Origin: Pedobacter polysacchareus | GTDB lineage: Bacteria; Bacteroidota; Bacteroidia; Sphingobacteriales; Sphingobacteriaceae | Direction of reading: 5' to 3' | Assembly: GCF_019802255.1 (NCBI RefSeq) | Contig: NZ_JAHYSS010000005.1 | Span: forward strand, 124,001 to 188,000 | Length of the DNA: 64,000 nt | Shown: positions 1 through 9,342 of the stretch, one piece after another | Position numbering within the stretch: the first letter of the stretch is position 1 | Layout: each line of letters begins with the position of its first letter | Translations under genes and position numbers: made by a program | Notes under the pieces: model-generated | Databases searched by the model: none | What the model was told of the DNA's origin: nothing | What the model saw: the letters and a program-made list of their open reading frames with translations, nothing else

Positions 1-1
1 T

Positions 2-226
2 GACCATCGTTTGCGGGAAAATGTGCTCACCGTACTCATAGAAAAAGAAGTTTCTTGTTTGCCGGAAAAGATGAGAGAAGTATTTGAACTCAGTCGGAAG
101 CATAATTTATCCAGAAAAGAAATCGCTTTACAGCTTAACCTTTCCGAAAAAACTGTTAAGAATCAGATTAATAACGCTTTAAAGGTGTTGAGGCTGAAGA
201 TGGATGGTTTTTTTCTTTTTTTTTAA
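2..226 (+). CDS. RNA polymerase ECF sigma factor, C-terminal part (cut by window edge)
   Basis: The reading frame is open from base 2 to a TAA at 224-226, with no start inside the window, so the 5' part lies to the left. The visible 74 residues are sigma region 4: a segment reading LPEKMREVFELSRKH followed by a helix-turn-helix (LSRKEIALQLNLSEKTVKNQI) that would bind the -35 element. Its place directly before fecR and a SusC gene is the FecI-type arrangement, in which FecR holds the sigma factor until the TonB receptor signals substrate. The last residues (DGFFLFF) come from a T-rich run and look non-conserved. The family call is firm; the target promoter is inferred from context. Confidence 0.88.
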   Translation, partial: DHRLRENVLTVLIEKEVSCLPEKMREVFELSRKHNLSRKEIALQLNLSEKTVKNQINNALKVLRLKMDGFFLFF

Positions 227-290
227 TTTTCATCTGGGCCCTACCTTCTAGTTAAGTGTCTTGTTCTTTAATTAAGCGCAATTCCCTACT

Positions 291-1427
291 ATGCAGAGTA
301 CTCAATTCAAAGAACTGTTAAGAAGATACCTTGCCAATCAGTGCTCATCAGCGGAAAAAGCTTTTGTGGAAAATTGGTATAACCAGCATACTATAGAAAA
401 TCATGAACCACTGACTGAAGTGGAATATGAGGAGGACATTACATTTATCCATGATCATCTGGAACAATCAGAGCAACAGCAAAAAAAACGACCATTATGG
501 CCTCGAATAGCAGTGGCGGCTACTGTTTTATTCACCCTGGGGGTATCGTTATATTATTATTTTCCAGGAAAGCAAAGCTCTGCATACTCCAATGAAAGTA
601 TTCTAGATATAAAAGCTGGTACCGATAAAGCGATGCTGACACTCGCCGATGGATCTAAAATCAGTTTATCAGATGTTAAAGCAGGAGAAATTGCCACTCA
701 ATCCGGGTTAAAGATTTCCAAATCTAGTGATGGCCAGGTGATTTACACCTCTGCTCCAGCTGAATCTACAGCGAAGAACCTTAAATCGCCACAATTCAAT
801 ACCATAGAAACCCCCAGAGGAGGCAAATTTCAAATCTTATTGCCCGATGGCAGCAGGGTTTGGTTGGATGCTGAATCCTCCCTAAAATATCCGGTGGAAT
901 TTGTTGGTGCTGAAAGAAAAGTAGAATTAACTGGACAGGCTTATTTTGAGGTCGCCAAAAAACAAGGCAAATCATTTAAAGTGGTCAGCGGAAAACAGGA
1001 ACTGGAAGTGCTGGGAACTCATTTTAATATCAATGCTTATGCTAATCAACCCAATATCCTAACTACCTTATTGGAAGGAAGTGTGCGTCTAACTCTTAAA
1101 GGTGCAAATACGTCCGCACTCTTAAAGCCAGGACAGCAATCCTCACTGGAGGTAAAAGATTTCCAGATGAAAGAAGTTGATGTTGAAGATGCAATTGCCT
1201 GGAAAAGCGGTTTTTTTGCATTCGATAGGGATGATGTTCCTACTGTGCTGCATAAGCTGGAAAGATGGTATGATGTAGACATCAGTATTGAAGGAGAATT
1301 TGACCAGATTAAAATCGGAGGGACGATCTCCCGATCTAAAAGCCTTTCGGAAGTACTTAGGGTACTTCAGTTAACCAGAAAAATTAAATTTAAGACAGAA
1401 GGAAGGAGGATTATCGCTATGCCTTAA
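291..1427 (+). CDS. FecR family anti-sigma factor
   Basis: Membrane-bound regulator of the sigma factor encoded just upstream. The N-terminal cytoplasmic part of about 80 residues has the family pattern of a short helical domain ending in a WYNQH-like segment. A single membrane helix follows at about residues 82-99 (IAVAATVLFTLGVSLYYYF). The periplasmic FecR domain (about 170-265) shows the TPRGGKFQILLPDGSRVWL and GQAYFEVAKK blocks, and a C-terminal DUF4974-like domain (from about 310) contains LERWYDVDI. The 378-residue length is normal. It should pass a signal from the N-terminal domain of the SusC protein to the sigma factor. The ATG at 291 is 64 bases after the sigma stop, so co-transcription is likely. 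Confidence 0.93.
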   Translation: MQSTQFKELLRRYLANQCSSAEKAFVENWYNQHTIENHEPLTEVEYEEDITFIHDHLEQSEQQQKKRPLWPRIAVAATVLFTLGVSLYYYFPGKQSSAYSNESILDIKAGTDKAMLTLADGSKISLSDVKAGEIATQSGLKISKSSDGQVIYTSAPAESTAKNLKSPQFNTIETPRGGKFQILLPDGSRVWLDAESSLKYPVEFVGAERKVELTGQAYFEVAKKQGKSFKVVSGKQELEVLGTHFNINAYANQPNILTTLLEGSVRLTLKGANTSALLKPGQQSSLEVKDFQMKEVDVEDAIAWKSGFFAFDRDDVPTVLHKLERWYDVDISIEGEFDQIKIGGTISRSKSLSEVLRVLQLTRKIKFKTEGRRIIAMP

Positions 1428-1456
1428 ACTCTACTCTAAATGATGTATAAAGAAAC

Positions 1457-1503
1457 CAGGAGCGTTGACGCGCCCCCGGGATCATATTGTGGGTCATTGC
1501 CGC
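1457..1503 (+). promoter_or_regulatory. GC-rich hairpin plus GGTCATTGC element upstream of susC
   Basis: The fecR-susC spacer holds a GC-rich hairpin (GGAGCG, loop TTGA, CGCGCC with one A-G mismatch, about 1459-1474), then CCGGGA and GGGTCATTGC (1491-1500). A similar order, hairpin then CCGGGA then GGTCAATGC, sits on the other strand before the second susC gene near 62757-62784. The match between two independent loci suggests a leader or operator element; its role is not known to me. Confidence 0.4.
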
Positions 1504-1597
1504 TAATACATTGTATTAAACAAAGTTATCAACCAAACTGATGATGATGATACCGCGAAGTTGAACTCATCATCACGAACCCAAACTTACCAAATGT

Positions 1598-4500
1598 ATG
1601 AAATTGTACGATTTTAATTCGTATAGGAATTCCTATATGAAAAATAAAATTCTTTTAACCATGAAACTTTCCATAGCTATGCTATTGTTGATTATGTTTC
1701 AGGTGAATGCTTCTACTTTAGCACAAAAGAAAGTTACATTGTCGGAAAGCAATGTAACGCTTGAAAAAGTCTTAAAATCAATAACCAAACAAACAGGTTA
1801 TGACCTTGTATTTATTGCAACAGATATCTCTATAGCAAAACCTGTTACTATTCATGTCCGTGATGCCAGTCTGGAAGAAACGCTGGACCTCTGCTTTATC
1901 AATCAGCCATTTGAATACTCACTGGATACAAAAACATTGATTGTTCAGGAGAAAACAAAAACCAATCTGCAGACAAAAAAGAGCGTTGCTTTTTTGAGTA
2001 TCTCAGGTAAGGTGCTTGATGAAACCGGACAAGGTCTTCCAGGAGCTTCTGTGAAAGAGATTGGCGGCACTAATGTGGCGCAGACAGATAGCAAAGGAGA
2101 CTTTAAATTGAATGTTGCCGGACCTGAATCTTCAATTTCTATATCCTTTGTTGGATATGTAACCAAAACCTTAAAAGTGGGCTCAGAAAAAAGGTTCAAT
2201 ATCAAGTTAGAGCCGAATCCAAATTTATTGAAAGATGCAGTGGTGATCGGATACCAAACGGTTTCCCGTAGAACCTCTACTGCTGCAGTATCAACAGTCA
2301 AAGCGAAAGACATCGAAAACCTCCCTTCACCAAGTTTTGATCAGTTGCTGCAGGGAAGAGTGGCAGGGGTAAATATCCAGAATTATTCTGGTGAACCAGG
2401 GTCCAGGCCAACATTTACCGTTCGTGGAAATACAGCCATGAGCAGAACTGTGAATGCAGCAAATGCCCTCAGTAGTCCATTATTTATTATCGATGGCGTT
2501 CCAGTCTCTTATAATGATATATCCGGCTTCAGTGATGTGACCCAAACAAATTTTGTAGCCGGCATTAACCCCAATGATATTGAGAGCATAGATGTTTTGA
2601 AGGATGCAGCTTCTGCCTCTATCTATGGCTCCAGGGGTGCAAATGGCGTAGTAGTGATCAAAACTAAAAGAGGGAAAAATGGGGAGAAACCGCAGGTAAA
2701 TGCGAATTTCTATACCGGATTATCGACCAGGGCACGAAGTGAAGTTTATTATGTAGGTGCGGAAGAACGCAGGTACAAAATGAATTACCTGACTTCTTTA
2801 GGAAATTATCAGCAGCTAAGCACGCTTCCGCTGCTGCTAACAGACAGTTTGAATCCAGCATTTAATAACAACACCGACTGGCAGGGACTTTTCTTCCAAA
2901 CCGCGAGAATTTATAACGCTGATGCCTCTGCTTTTGGAGGTAGCGAAAATGTGAATTACCGCCTAAGTGGAAATTATTATAATGAAGAGGGAATTGTAAA
3001 GTCGACCGGCTTTAAGCGTTATAACCTCGCTGCAAATATGGGGTATAAAATGTCACCAAAATTGAACATCGACCTTTCCTTCCGCGCTTCCAGAACTGAC
3101 AGATCCAGAGGAAGGGGAGTAATTCCTGATCCTAATGCAGATTATAGTAATCCGCTTCCGATCAATAGCGGCGCTTTTCCATCTTCCTTGTTTCAGCTTA
3201 GCCGGATGGATAGCCTGAATTTTATTGGTCAATATGACCTGGCAAAAGATAAGAACATCAATGATGACATTTCTACGAGTGTGACACTTTATTATGACAT
3301 CACGCCAAAATTAAAATTGACCAGTCAGAGTTCATTATTACTCACGAACTCTAGTCGTGATTTGTTCAGACCAAGTGCTTTAGATGCAGATGGTGTATTT
3401 TATACTTATTCCATGAATTCTAAGTACCAGAATTTTAACATGGACAATTTCTTGAGCTATAACCTGGACATTAAGGATGATCATCACCTGAATTTTCTGG
3501 TAGGTAACACGATTAACTATATTAACGTAGGCTATTCAGGAGTGGGTGGATATGGAACAGGAAATAACTCTATTTCCACTGTCAATGGAATTAAACCCGG
3601 AAATTTTGATCTGAACTATACCAAATCAAATAATGCTGAAGCAGGAATGCTGTCTTTTTTCGGTCGTGTGAACTATGATTTTAAATCCAAATACTTATTG
3701 TCTGCTTCCATCAGAAGTGACGCTTCTTCTCGTTTCGGTAAAAACAACCGATGGGCTTATTTTCCAGCAGTTTCAGCAGGATGGATCATCTCTGATGAAG
3801 CTTTCATGTCTAAAACGAAATCCTGGATCAATATGCTAAAGATCAGAGGTAGCTTTGGAATCAGCGGTAATCTTCCTGATAATTTCTATGCCCCTTATAA
3901 CTCCTATCTGGTGGGAAAAGCAGGTTTATACGATGGAAACAATATGTATACCTATAATGGGGTAACTGCGATTAATCATGATCCGGGGACAGTTACTCAG
4001 GATAACCTGACCTGGGAAAAGGCAGTGCAAAGTAATATCGGTATTGATGCCGACTTCTTTAATAACAGGTTACAAGTAGTTGCTGATGTGTACAACCGTG
4101 GTACGAAAGACATCTTTTTTAAGTTGAAAATGCCTTCCACCAGTGGCTACGATGAGGTGTTTACAAATTCAGTAGGGGTGCGCAACATTGGTTTTGAATT
4201 TAATATCTCAGGTAAAGTCTTCTCTCCAGAGAAAAGTTTCCAGTGGAATCCACGCCTGATTCTGTCCATGAACAGAAATCAGATCACTAAACTTCCAGAT
4301 GGAAACCGTGATATTGTGATTGATTATAATGGTACAACCTATATCCTTTCAAAAGGCCGACCTATTAATGAATTCTATCAGGTGAAATCTAATGGTGTTT
4401 ATGCTACGCAGGGAGACGTTCCTTTTGATCCGAGAACAGGTAATCTGATTACCTATTGGGATGGGTCAGTAGTAGCCGGTGCAGGTACTTATCGTTGGAT

Positions 4501-5077
4501 CGATCAAAATGGAGATTATGATGTCTGGGATAGAAATGACCTGGTCAGAACAGGCGATCCAAATCCAAAAGTAACCGGTGGTTTCAGCAATACATTTAGT
4601 TATAAAAACTTCTCGCTAGAAGTGTTTACTTCCTTTGCCCTAGGTCGGGATGTATACAATACTTACGTGGCTTCGCTGCTGACCAATTATAAACAAATCG
4701 GTAATTTCTATGGACAGGGCTTAATTGACCTGAGCAAACTTTCCATCTGGCGCAATCCTGGTGATGTGGCCGATTATGCGGATGTCAACCCCTATAAAAG
4801 TTATTATTATCAGTTCAATACTTTTTCTTCTGCCTATATGGAAGATGGAAGTTATGCCCGTATCAAATACATAAACCTGGGATACAGATTCAAAAATGAA
4901 TGGATGAAAAGAGCAAAAATAAGTGCTTTGCAGGTATATGGCATTGTGGATAATGTGTACACGTTCCAGAAATCAAATTTACCAGATGTAGAGGCTGTAG
5001 ATGCACTCGGTATCTATAACGGAAACGGCTATCCTTTACCGCGCAAGTTTACTTTAGGATTTAGGGCGACATTTTAA
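1598..5077 (+). CDS. SusC-type TonB-dependent outer membrane transporter with STN domain
   Basis: Outer membrane importer of 1159 residues that would form the barrel under the SusD lid encoded next. After a signal segment (MKLSIAMLLLIMFQVNAS) comes an STN signalling domain at about 50-120, which contacts FecR-type anti-sigma factors. A carboxypeptidase-regulatory-like domain follows at about 135-210 (ISGKVLDETGQGLPGASV), then the plug at about 220-360 with VVIGYQTVSRR, LLQGRVAGVNI and FIIDGVP. The rest is a beta-barrel ending in an aromatic residue (GFRATF). ATG 1598 is used; ATG 1637 (MKNKIL) is an alternative that keeps the signal peptide. The substrate cannot be told, and no glycoside hydrolase is adjacent. 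Confidence 0.93.
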   Translation: MKLYDFNSYRNSYMKNKILLTMKLSIAMLLLIMFQVNASTLAQKKVTLSESNVTLEKVLKSITKQTGYDLVFIATDISIAKPVTIHVRDASLEETLDLCFINQPFEYSLDTKTLIVQEKTKTNLQTKKSVAFLSISGKVLDETGQGLPGASVKEIGGTNVAQTDSKGDFKLNVAGPESSISISFVGYVTKTLKVGSEKRFNIKLEPNPNLLKDAVVIGYQTVSRRTSTAAVSTVKAKDIENLPSPSFDQLLQGRVAGVNIQNYSGEPGSRPTFTVRGNTAMSRTVNAANALSSPLFIIDGVPVSYNDISGFSDVTQTNFVAGINPNDIESIDVLKDAASASIYGSRGANGVVVIKTKRGKNGEKPQVNANFYTGLSTRARSEVYYVGAEERRYKMNYLTSLGNYQQLSTLPLLLTDSLNPAFNNNTDWQGLFFQTARIYNADASAFGGSENVNYRLSGNYYNEEGIVKSTGFKRYNLAANMGYKMSPKLNIDLSFRASRTDRSRGRGVIPDPNADYSNPLPINSGAFPSSLFQLSRMDSLNFIGQYDLAKDKNINDDISTSVTLYYDITPKLKLTSQSSLLLTNSSRDLFRPSALDADGVFYTYSMNSKYQNFNMDNFLSYNLDIKDDHHLNFLVGNTINYINVGYSGVGGYGTGNNSISTVNGIKPGNFDLNYTKSNNAEAGMLSFFGRVNYDFKSKYLLSASIRSDASSRFGKNNRWAYFPAVSAGWIISDEAFMSKTKSWINMLKIRGSFGISGNLPDNFYAPYNSYLVGKAGLYDGNNMYTYNGVTAINHDPGTVTQDNLTWEKAVQSNIGIDADFFNNRLQVVADVYNRGTKDIFFKLKMPSTSGYDEVFTNSVGVRNIGFEFNISGKVFSPEKSFQWNPRLILSMNRNQITKLPDGNRDIVIDYNGTTYILSKGRPINEFYQVKSNGVYATQGDVPFDPRTGNLITYWDGSVVAGAGTYRWIDQNGDYDVWDRNDLVRTGDPNPKVTGGFSNTFSYKNFSLEVFTSFALGRDVYNTYVASLLTNYKQIGNFYGQGLIDLSKLSIWRNPGDVADYADVNPYKSYYYQFNTFSSAYMEDGSYARIKYINLGYRFKNEWMKRAKISALQVYGIVDNVYTFQKSNLPDVEAVDALGIYNGNGYPLPRKFTLGFRATF

Positions 5078-5099
5078 ACACCATTAGAACCATTTGAAG

Positions 5100-6635
5100 A
5101 TGAAAACTAAAAAATCATACTTTGCGATCAGCATGTTGTGCCTGATCGCATCCATAATCATATTACCATCCTGTAAAAAACTCTTGAATTTTTCACCTGA
5201 AGATGCACCCTATGAAGGTTCATTCTGGAAAACTCAGGATGATGCCATCTCTGCACTGGCGGGAGTATATTCTTTGTCCAGAAAGTCGATGTTCAGAGGG
5301 GCTAACAGTCACCATATGTCGCATTTTAGCTATGGCGATCTTTCTACCAATGAATTTAACAAGGTGAATTCAGACTTTACCCTGAGCTTCCTGATAGAAG
5401 GGGATGGTTACTATGGAACAGGAATCAATATCGGTGACTTTATCGGACCGTATCTGGAAGATCTCGGCGAGTGGGATTCTTACTATAAAACCATAAATAT
5501 GGCCAACACGGTATTGGATAAAGTAAACCAGATGCCGAATAATGTATTTACCTCAGATCGTAAAAATAGAATCCTTGGAGAAACCTATTTCATGAGGGCA
5601 TTCAACTATTTTTACATGGTTAGAATCTGGGGAGATGTGCCATTGGTACTTAAAAATAATCCTGACCCAGTGTCTTCTCAGAACTTAGCGCGTACTTCGG
5701 AAAAAGTAGTGCTGGATTCAGCACTCGCAGATCTGGCAAAAGCACAAAAACTGCTGAAATTTACTACCGGAGCTGACCATGCTGTAGCGGCTGATAAAGG
5801 TGCTGTTTTTGCATTGAAAGCAAATATCCTTCGCTGGCAGTACTTTCTGGGTAAAAATACGAACAGTGCCTTACTAACGCAGGCAGTAGCCTCGATTGAT
5901 TCCATCACCAATGCAGGTACTTATACTTTAGTGCCGGCAGCTAACTTCGATCGTTTGTTCAAAGGAAGAAGCTCGGAAGCAATTTTTGAAGTACCGCTCA
6001 GCCTGGAGCAAAATGAATATCAGCTGGGCGATGGTTTCTACTATACGACCAGTATGCAGCCCTACATTAAGGATAAGTCTGATATGCGTGTAGTACTAAA
6101 TCATAACTTTTTGGAAGGCATGTATTATTACGACAATGATGCGCGCTATAGCTATAATTTCGACAAAGCTAAAGTAGACAATTGGATCCTCACCAAATTT
6201 ACAGGCCGTAATGGAGAAAATGTAAAGTTCAGAAATCCTGAAAACAGTACCAATCCGCTGGTTGATTGTAACATTCCAATCTTTAGACTGGGAGAACAAC
6301 TCCTACTCCGTGCAGAATGTAATGATTTACTAGGCAATGCTGCTGCTGCGCTTACCGATTTAAATAAAGTGAAAAATCGTGCCGGTCTGACGGATTATGA
6401 TGGCAGTAATACTGACCTCAAAACGGAGATTTTCGAAGAAACTTATCGTGAAATCGCTTTCGAAGGACAGCTGTGGTATGTGATGGTTCGTAACAATCAA
6501 CTGGCTGGATATACTGAAGGTCGTTTCCCTCAAAGTCGTTTTGACCAGGAGGGCTGGAAATGGCCTATCTCGAGAAATATACTTCAAAAGAATCAGCTAT
6601 TGGTTCAAAATAAATATTGGAATGGTAGAATTTAA
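5100..6635 (+). CDS. SusD/RagB family substrate-binding lipoprotein
   Basis: Surface lipoprotein of 511 residues that caps the SusC barrel and captures substrate. The ATG at 5100 (MKTKKSYFAIS) is preferred to an in-frame TTG at 5094. The signal peptide ends in a lipobox, ILPSC, followed by the KK typical of exported SusD proteins. Family marks include the early FSPEDAPYEGSFWKTQDDAISALAGVY segment, the TPR-like FMRAFNYFYMVRIWGDVPLVL region near 160-180, and the C-terminal EIFEETYREIAFEGQLWY motif where SusD proteins usually read RR.ELAFEG. It starts 22 bases after susC and is surely in the same operon. Confidence 0.93.
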   Translation: MKTKKSYFAISMLCLIASIIILPSCKKLLNFSPEDAPYEGSFWKTQDDAISALAGVYSLSRKSMFRGANSHHMSHFSYGDLSTNEFNKVNSDFTLSFLIEGDGYYGTGINIGDFIGPYLEDLGEWDSYYKTINMANTVLDKVNQMPNNVFTSDRKNRILGETYFMRAFNYFYMVRIWGDVPLVLKNNPDPVSSQNLARTSEKVVLDSALADLAKAQKLLKFTTGADHAVAADKGAVFALKANILRWQYFLGKNTNSALLTQAVASIDSITNAGTYTLVPAANFDRLFKGRSSEAIFEVPLSLEQNEYQLGDGFYYTTSMQPYIKDKSDMRVVLNHNFLEGMYYYDNDARYSYNFDKAKVDNWILTKFTGRNGENVKFRNPENSTNPLVDCNIPIFRLGEQLLLRAECNDLLGNAAAALTDLNKVKNRAGLTDYDGSNTDLKTEIFEETYREIAFEGQLWYVMVRNNQLAGYTEGRFPQSRFDQEGWKWPISRNILQKNQLLVQNKYWNGRI

Positions 6636-6645
6636 GCACTTGAAT

Positions 6646-7299
6646 ATGAAAATAACACACCTGGTGTTACTCGCATTTGCAGTAGCCGTGATGGTCACAT
6701 CATGTAAAAAGGACAAATATATTATTGGTGGTAGCCTGCATGATGCTCAAGTAAATATGAGTACTTATGATTACCTGAAAACAAATCGATTATTTGATAC
6801 CCTACTGGTACTCATTGATAAAGCAGGGATGAAGGAAGAGATCAATGGGAATGTCACCTTTTTTGCGCCAACAGATTATTCCATCAAAGCTTTATTGGTA
6901 AGAAGACAGGAGAAACTTCAGCAGGAAAATAATGATGAAAACTTAAGATATAACTTAAGCGATCTTCCCATTCCTGAACTTAGAGATTCTCTGCGTTCTC
7001 ATCTTTTTACAGGGAAAATTACACGTGAAAGCCTCAGCCTGTCCAATAAATTGTTTACCAGCAAATCCAATGAGCCCTTTTCTATCCGACTGATAGAAGG
7101 AGTGAGCCCCGGACTGGTGAGTTCTAAACCTCAATATCTGTTTTTAGTGAAGTTAAGAAATGGCCTGGATCCTGAGCCGCTTCCAGATGATTATGCAGAT
7201 GAGGACAAGGACATAGCTGATGTGGCGCAAACTTCAAATATTCAAACCACGACAGGCGTGTTACACGTGCTAAACAATACGCATAGGTTTTATTGGTAA
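6646..7299 (+). CDS. Fasciclin (FAS1) domain surface lipoprotein
   Basis: Predicted lipoprotein of 217 residues. ATG 6646 is chosen because it gives a clean signal peptide ending VMVTSC with KKDK after the cysteine; the longer open frame back into susD would bury that signal. The mature part has FAS1 hallmarks: an early STYDYLKTNRLFDTLLVLIDKAG helix region, the VTFFAPTDYSIKALL block and a C-terminal TGVLHVLN block. FAS1 domains mediate adhesion or ligand binding. Lying 10 bases after susD, it probably joins the SusCD complex as an extra surface-exposed binding subunit. No enzymatic motif is visible. Confidence 0.82.
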   Translation: MKITHLVLLAFAVAVMVTSCKKDKYIIGGSLHDAQVNMSTYDYLKTNRLFDTLLVLIDKAGMKEEINGNVTFFAPTDYSIKALLVRRQEKLQQENNDENLRYNLSDLPIPELRDSLRSHLFTGKITRESLSLSNKLFTSKSNEPFSIRLIEGVSPGLVSSKPQYLFLVKLRNGLDPEPLPDDYADEDKDIADVAQTSNIQTTTGVLHVLNNTHRFYW

Positions 7300-7317
7300 C
7301 CCAAAATTAAACATCTG

Positions 7318-8295
7318 ATGAAGAAATATATATACATAACGATGGCCTTAATGCTATCGGTAGTCATCTGGACAGGATGTAAAAAGATCACTGTAGGTTT
7401 TTTAAGCGATTCTGTTTATTACGTCAACAGCCCATTCCAGGTGGAAAAGGGTAAAAATGGTTTTATTACCTCCGAACTAAAAGGAGATGGATCGACTGCA
7501 CCATTGAAAATAAAGTTATTGCAGATTAAGAAAAAAGGAACGGAACAGCGTGCTGATGAACTGTACCAGGAACAAAAGGTCTATGTCTATAAAACAGCCT
7601 TTGATCCGGAAGTGCATACCACGCTCGAATTGTTGAATTCTATCAGAGAACTAAAATCGAAACCTCTGTTTGAATTCCTGCCCAGCGGTCAGTTTCTTTT
7701 TACATCTGGAACCAGCATCATCCCTAAAGGTGCTGAATACACTTTTGATATAGAAGTGAGCAATGAAAGTGGTGCCAAAACATTTAAGAATATTGGAGAG
7801 CTGGATTTCGTGGAATCTCAGCCTTTTTCCATCAACAGAAACACCGCGACCTACCTCCAGGACGGAGGAACCGTGTTTGAATCACTGCCGCCTGTAGAAA
7901 TTACAATCACCAGAACCAGTGTAACCGGGACTAATGTGATCGTCAGGTACGTGGATGAAAATGGAGTACCATTTAATCCAAAGGATGGAGAACTCATTGT
8001 TCGTGGAGATCGCCCAACACTCGACTCTTACGCAAAGTTCAATCCCGTATTGAAAACGAGTACAGAGATGAGCTTAAACTTTGAGATCATCCCATTTCCT
8101 TACAAAACGATTACTGGATACGGCTCATTTGATATCTTCTACAGGATTCCAAGTGATTTTGTAACCGTTACCAACCCTAAGTCAAGTTATCCCGGAAATG
8201 CCAGGTTCAACATCAATCCGGCAATTGGCTTCCAGTTAAAACAAGAAGGAAACTATGTAGTGGAAGTGAAGATCAAAGGGGTAAAACACAGATAA
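7318..8295 (+). CDS. Exported lipoprotein of a SusCD operon, DUF5007-like
   Basis: Lipoprotein of 325 residues with a signal peptide ending SVVIWTGC followed by KK. The rest is predicted beta-rich and aromatic, with blocks such as SVYYVNSPFQVEKGKNGFITS and EYTFDIEVSNESGAKTF, and a C-terminal segment ending VVEVKIKGVKHR. This resembles the DUF5007 lipoproteins that I recall occurring after SusCD plus FAS1 genes in Bacteroidota, but the assignment is from memory and unverified. It is the last gene of the operon, 18 bases after the FAS1 gene, and is followed by a strong terminator. A role in ligand binding at the cell surface is inferred from context. Confidence 0.6.
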   Translation: MKKYIYITMALMLSVVIWTGCKKITVGFLSDSVYYVNSPFQVEKGKNGFITSELKGDGSTAPLKIKLLQIKKKGTEQRADELYQEQKVYVYKTAFDPEVHTTLELLNSIRELKSKPLFEFLPSGQFLFTSGTSIIPKGAEYTFDIEVSNESGAKTFKNIGELDFVESQPFSINRNTATYLQDGGTVFESLPPVEITITRTSVTGTNVIVRYVDENGVPFNPKDGELIVRGDRPTLDSYAKFNPVLKTSTEMSLNFEIIPFPYKTITGYGSFDIFYRIPSDFVTVTNPKSSYPGNARFNINPAIGFQLKQEGNYVVEVKIKGVKHR

Positions 8296-8328
8296 CCCAA
8301 ATAAGTTACCTCTATAATTACAATGATG

Positions 8329-8363
8329 AGCCTGCGGTTAGTCCCGCAGGCTTTAATTATTTT
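8329..8363 (+). terminator. Terminator after the left SusCD operon (likely bidirectional)
   Basis: A 9-bp perfect stem, AGCCTGCGG (8329-8337) with CCGCAGGCT (8344-8352), is followed on the + strand by TTAATTATTTT. It lies between convergent genes and ends inside the stop of the opposite-strand gene, so it may serve both. Confidence 0.82.
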
Positions 8364-9333
8364 CTATCCTATCAGCTGTAGAACCAGGTTTTTTGAATAG
8401 ATTGTAGCTTGGACGTAGGATTTTTACACTTCTTTTCGACAAGTCTACACTTGCATTAAGTTCAAAACCCACCAAAAGAATCAAAGAATTCAGATAAAGC
8501 CAAATCATCAGTACGATTAACGTACTAATGGAGCCATAGATTTTATTGTAAGAGCTAAAATTGTCTATGTAAAAAGAAAATCCCCAAATGGTCAGGAAAG
8601 CAAGTATGGTAGCCAAACAAGAACCCGGACTAAAGAATTTCCATTTCTTTACATGAGAAGGACCGTATTTGTAGAGAATGGAAATGGTAACAAAATAGAG
8701 AATGCCTAACAGTGCCCATCTGCTGAGCTGGATCAGATACACCATAAAGCTCCCATGAATGTTCAGTTTCTTTAAGATGATCACCCCGATGGTCATGGCA
8801 ACTATGCAGATGATCACGGATAGGGCAATGGTAATCGTAAGTAATACCGCAATCAGACGCTGTTTTAGCCAGCTCCGGTCTTCAATGATCAAGGACGACT
8901 TATTAAAGGCCATCATCAGGCTGTGTACGCCATTTGTCGCAAAAAACAAGGATAGAAAGAACCCAAAAGATAGTAAACCACCGTTCTGCTTGTTTACAAT
9001 CTCATTTAAGGTCGCCTCAAAGGCTTTGTAGGCATCTGCAGGTAAAATGAGCACAATCAGTTCCATTAATTGTTTCTGAAAGCCTATGCGCTTTGGAATA
9101 AAGGGGATCAGGGTAAATAAAAAGATGATGGCCGGAAATAAGGCCAGCATAAAATTATAGGCCAGGGAAGAAGCCTTATTAACTAAAGAATCCTTCCCGA
9201 TCTCGGTGAAGAAAAAACTGGCAACAGTATAGAGGGGCAGCGGACTGAAACCAGGAAGTATACATACTTTGGTCCAATCTATAAACAAAGCATAAATTCT
9301 GATTTTTAGTAGTTGCTTATGTACCCACTCCAT
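8353..9333 (-). CDS. YihY/BrkB family inner membrane protein
   Basis: Integral membrane protein of 326 residues. It has the family features: an amphipathic N-terminal region, the KASSLAYNFMLALFPAIIFLFTLIPFIP block in which YihY proteins usually read ALAYYTLLSL.P, and six predicted membrane helices between about residues 40 and 290. The last helices contain the GSISTLIVLMIWLYLNSLILLVGFELNA motif that is very typical of the family. The biochemical function is unsettled; older RNase BN annotation is not supported. It is the last gene of a four-gene run (PASTA, mltG, thioesterase, yihY), 9 bases after the thioesterase. Confidence 0.9.
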   Translation of the reverse strand: MEWVHKQLLKIRIYALFIDWTKVCILPGFSPLPLYTVASFFFTEIGKDSLVNKASSLAYNFMLALFPAIIFLFTLIPFIPKRIGFQKQLMELIVLILPADAYKAFEATLNEIVNKQNGGLLSFGFFLSLFFATNGVHSLMMAFNKSSLIIEDRSWLKQRLIAVLLTITIALSVIICIVAMTIGVIILKKLNIHGSFMVYLIQLSRWALLGILYFVTISILYKYGPSHVKKWKFFSPGSCLATILAFLTIWGFSFYIDNFSSYNKIYGSISTLIVLMIWLYLNSLILLVGFELNASVDLSKRSVKILRPSYNLFKKPGSTADRIENN

Positions 9334-9342
9334 CTATCAAAT

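Noticed and set aside
1945..2313. 122-codon antisense frame inside susC
   Set aside because: It is opposite a well conserved coding region, has low-complexity content and no start signals; likewise for other antisense frames such as 8759-9031 and 22164-22535.
6541..6645. N-terminal extension of the FAS1 lipoprotein back into susD
   Set aside because: It would overlap susD and bury the signal peptide and lipobox that start cleanly at ATG 6646.
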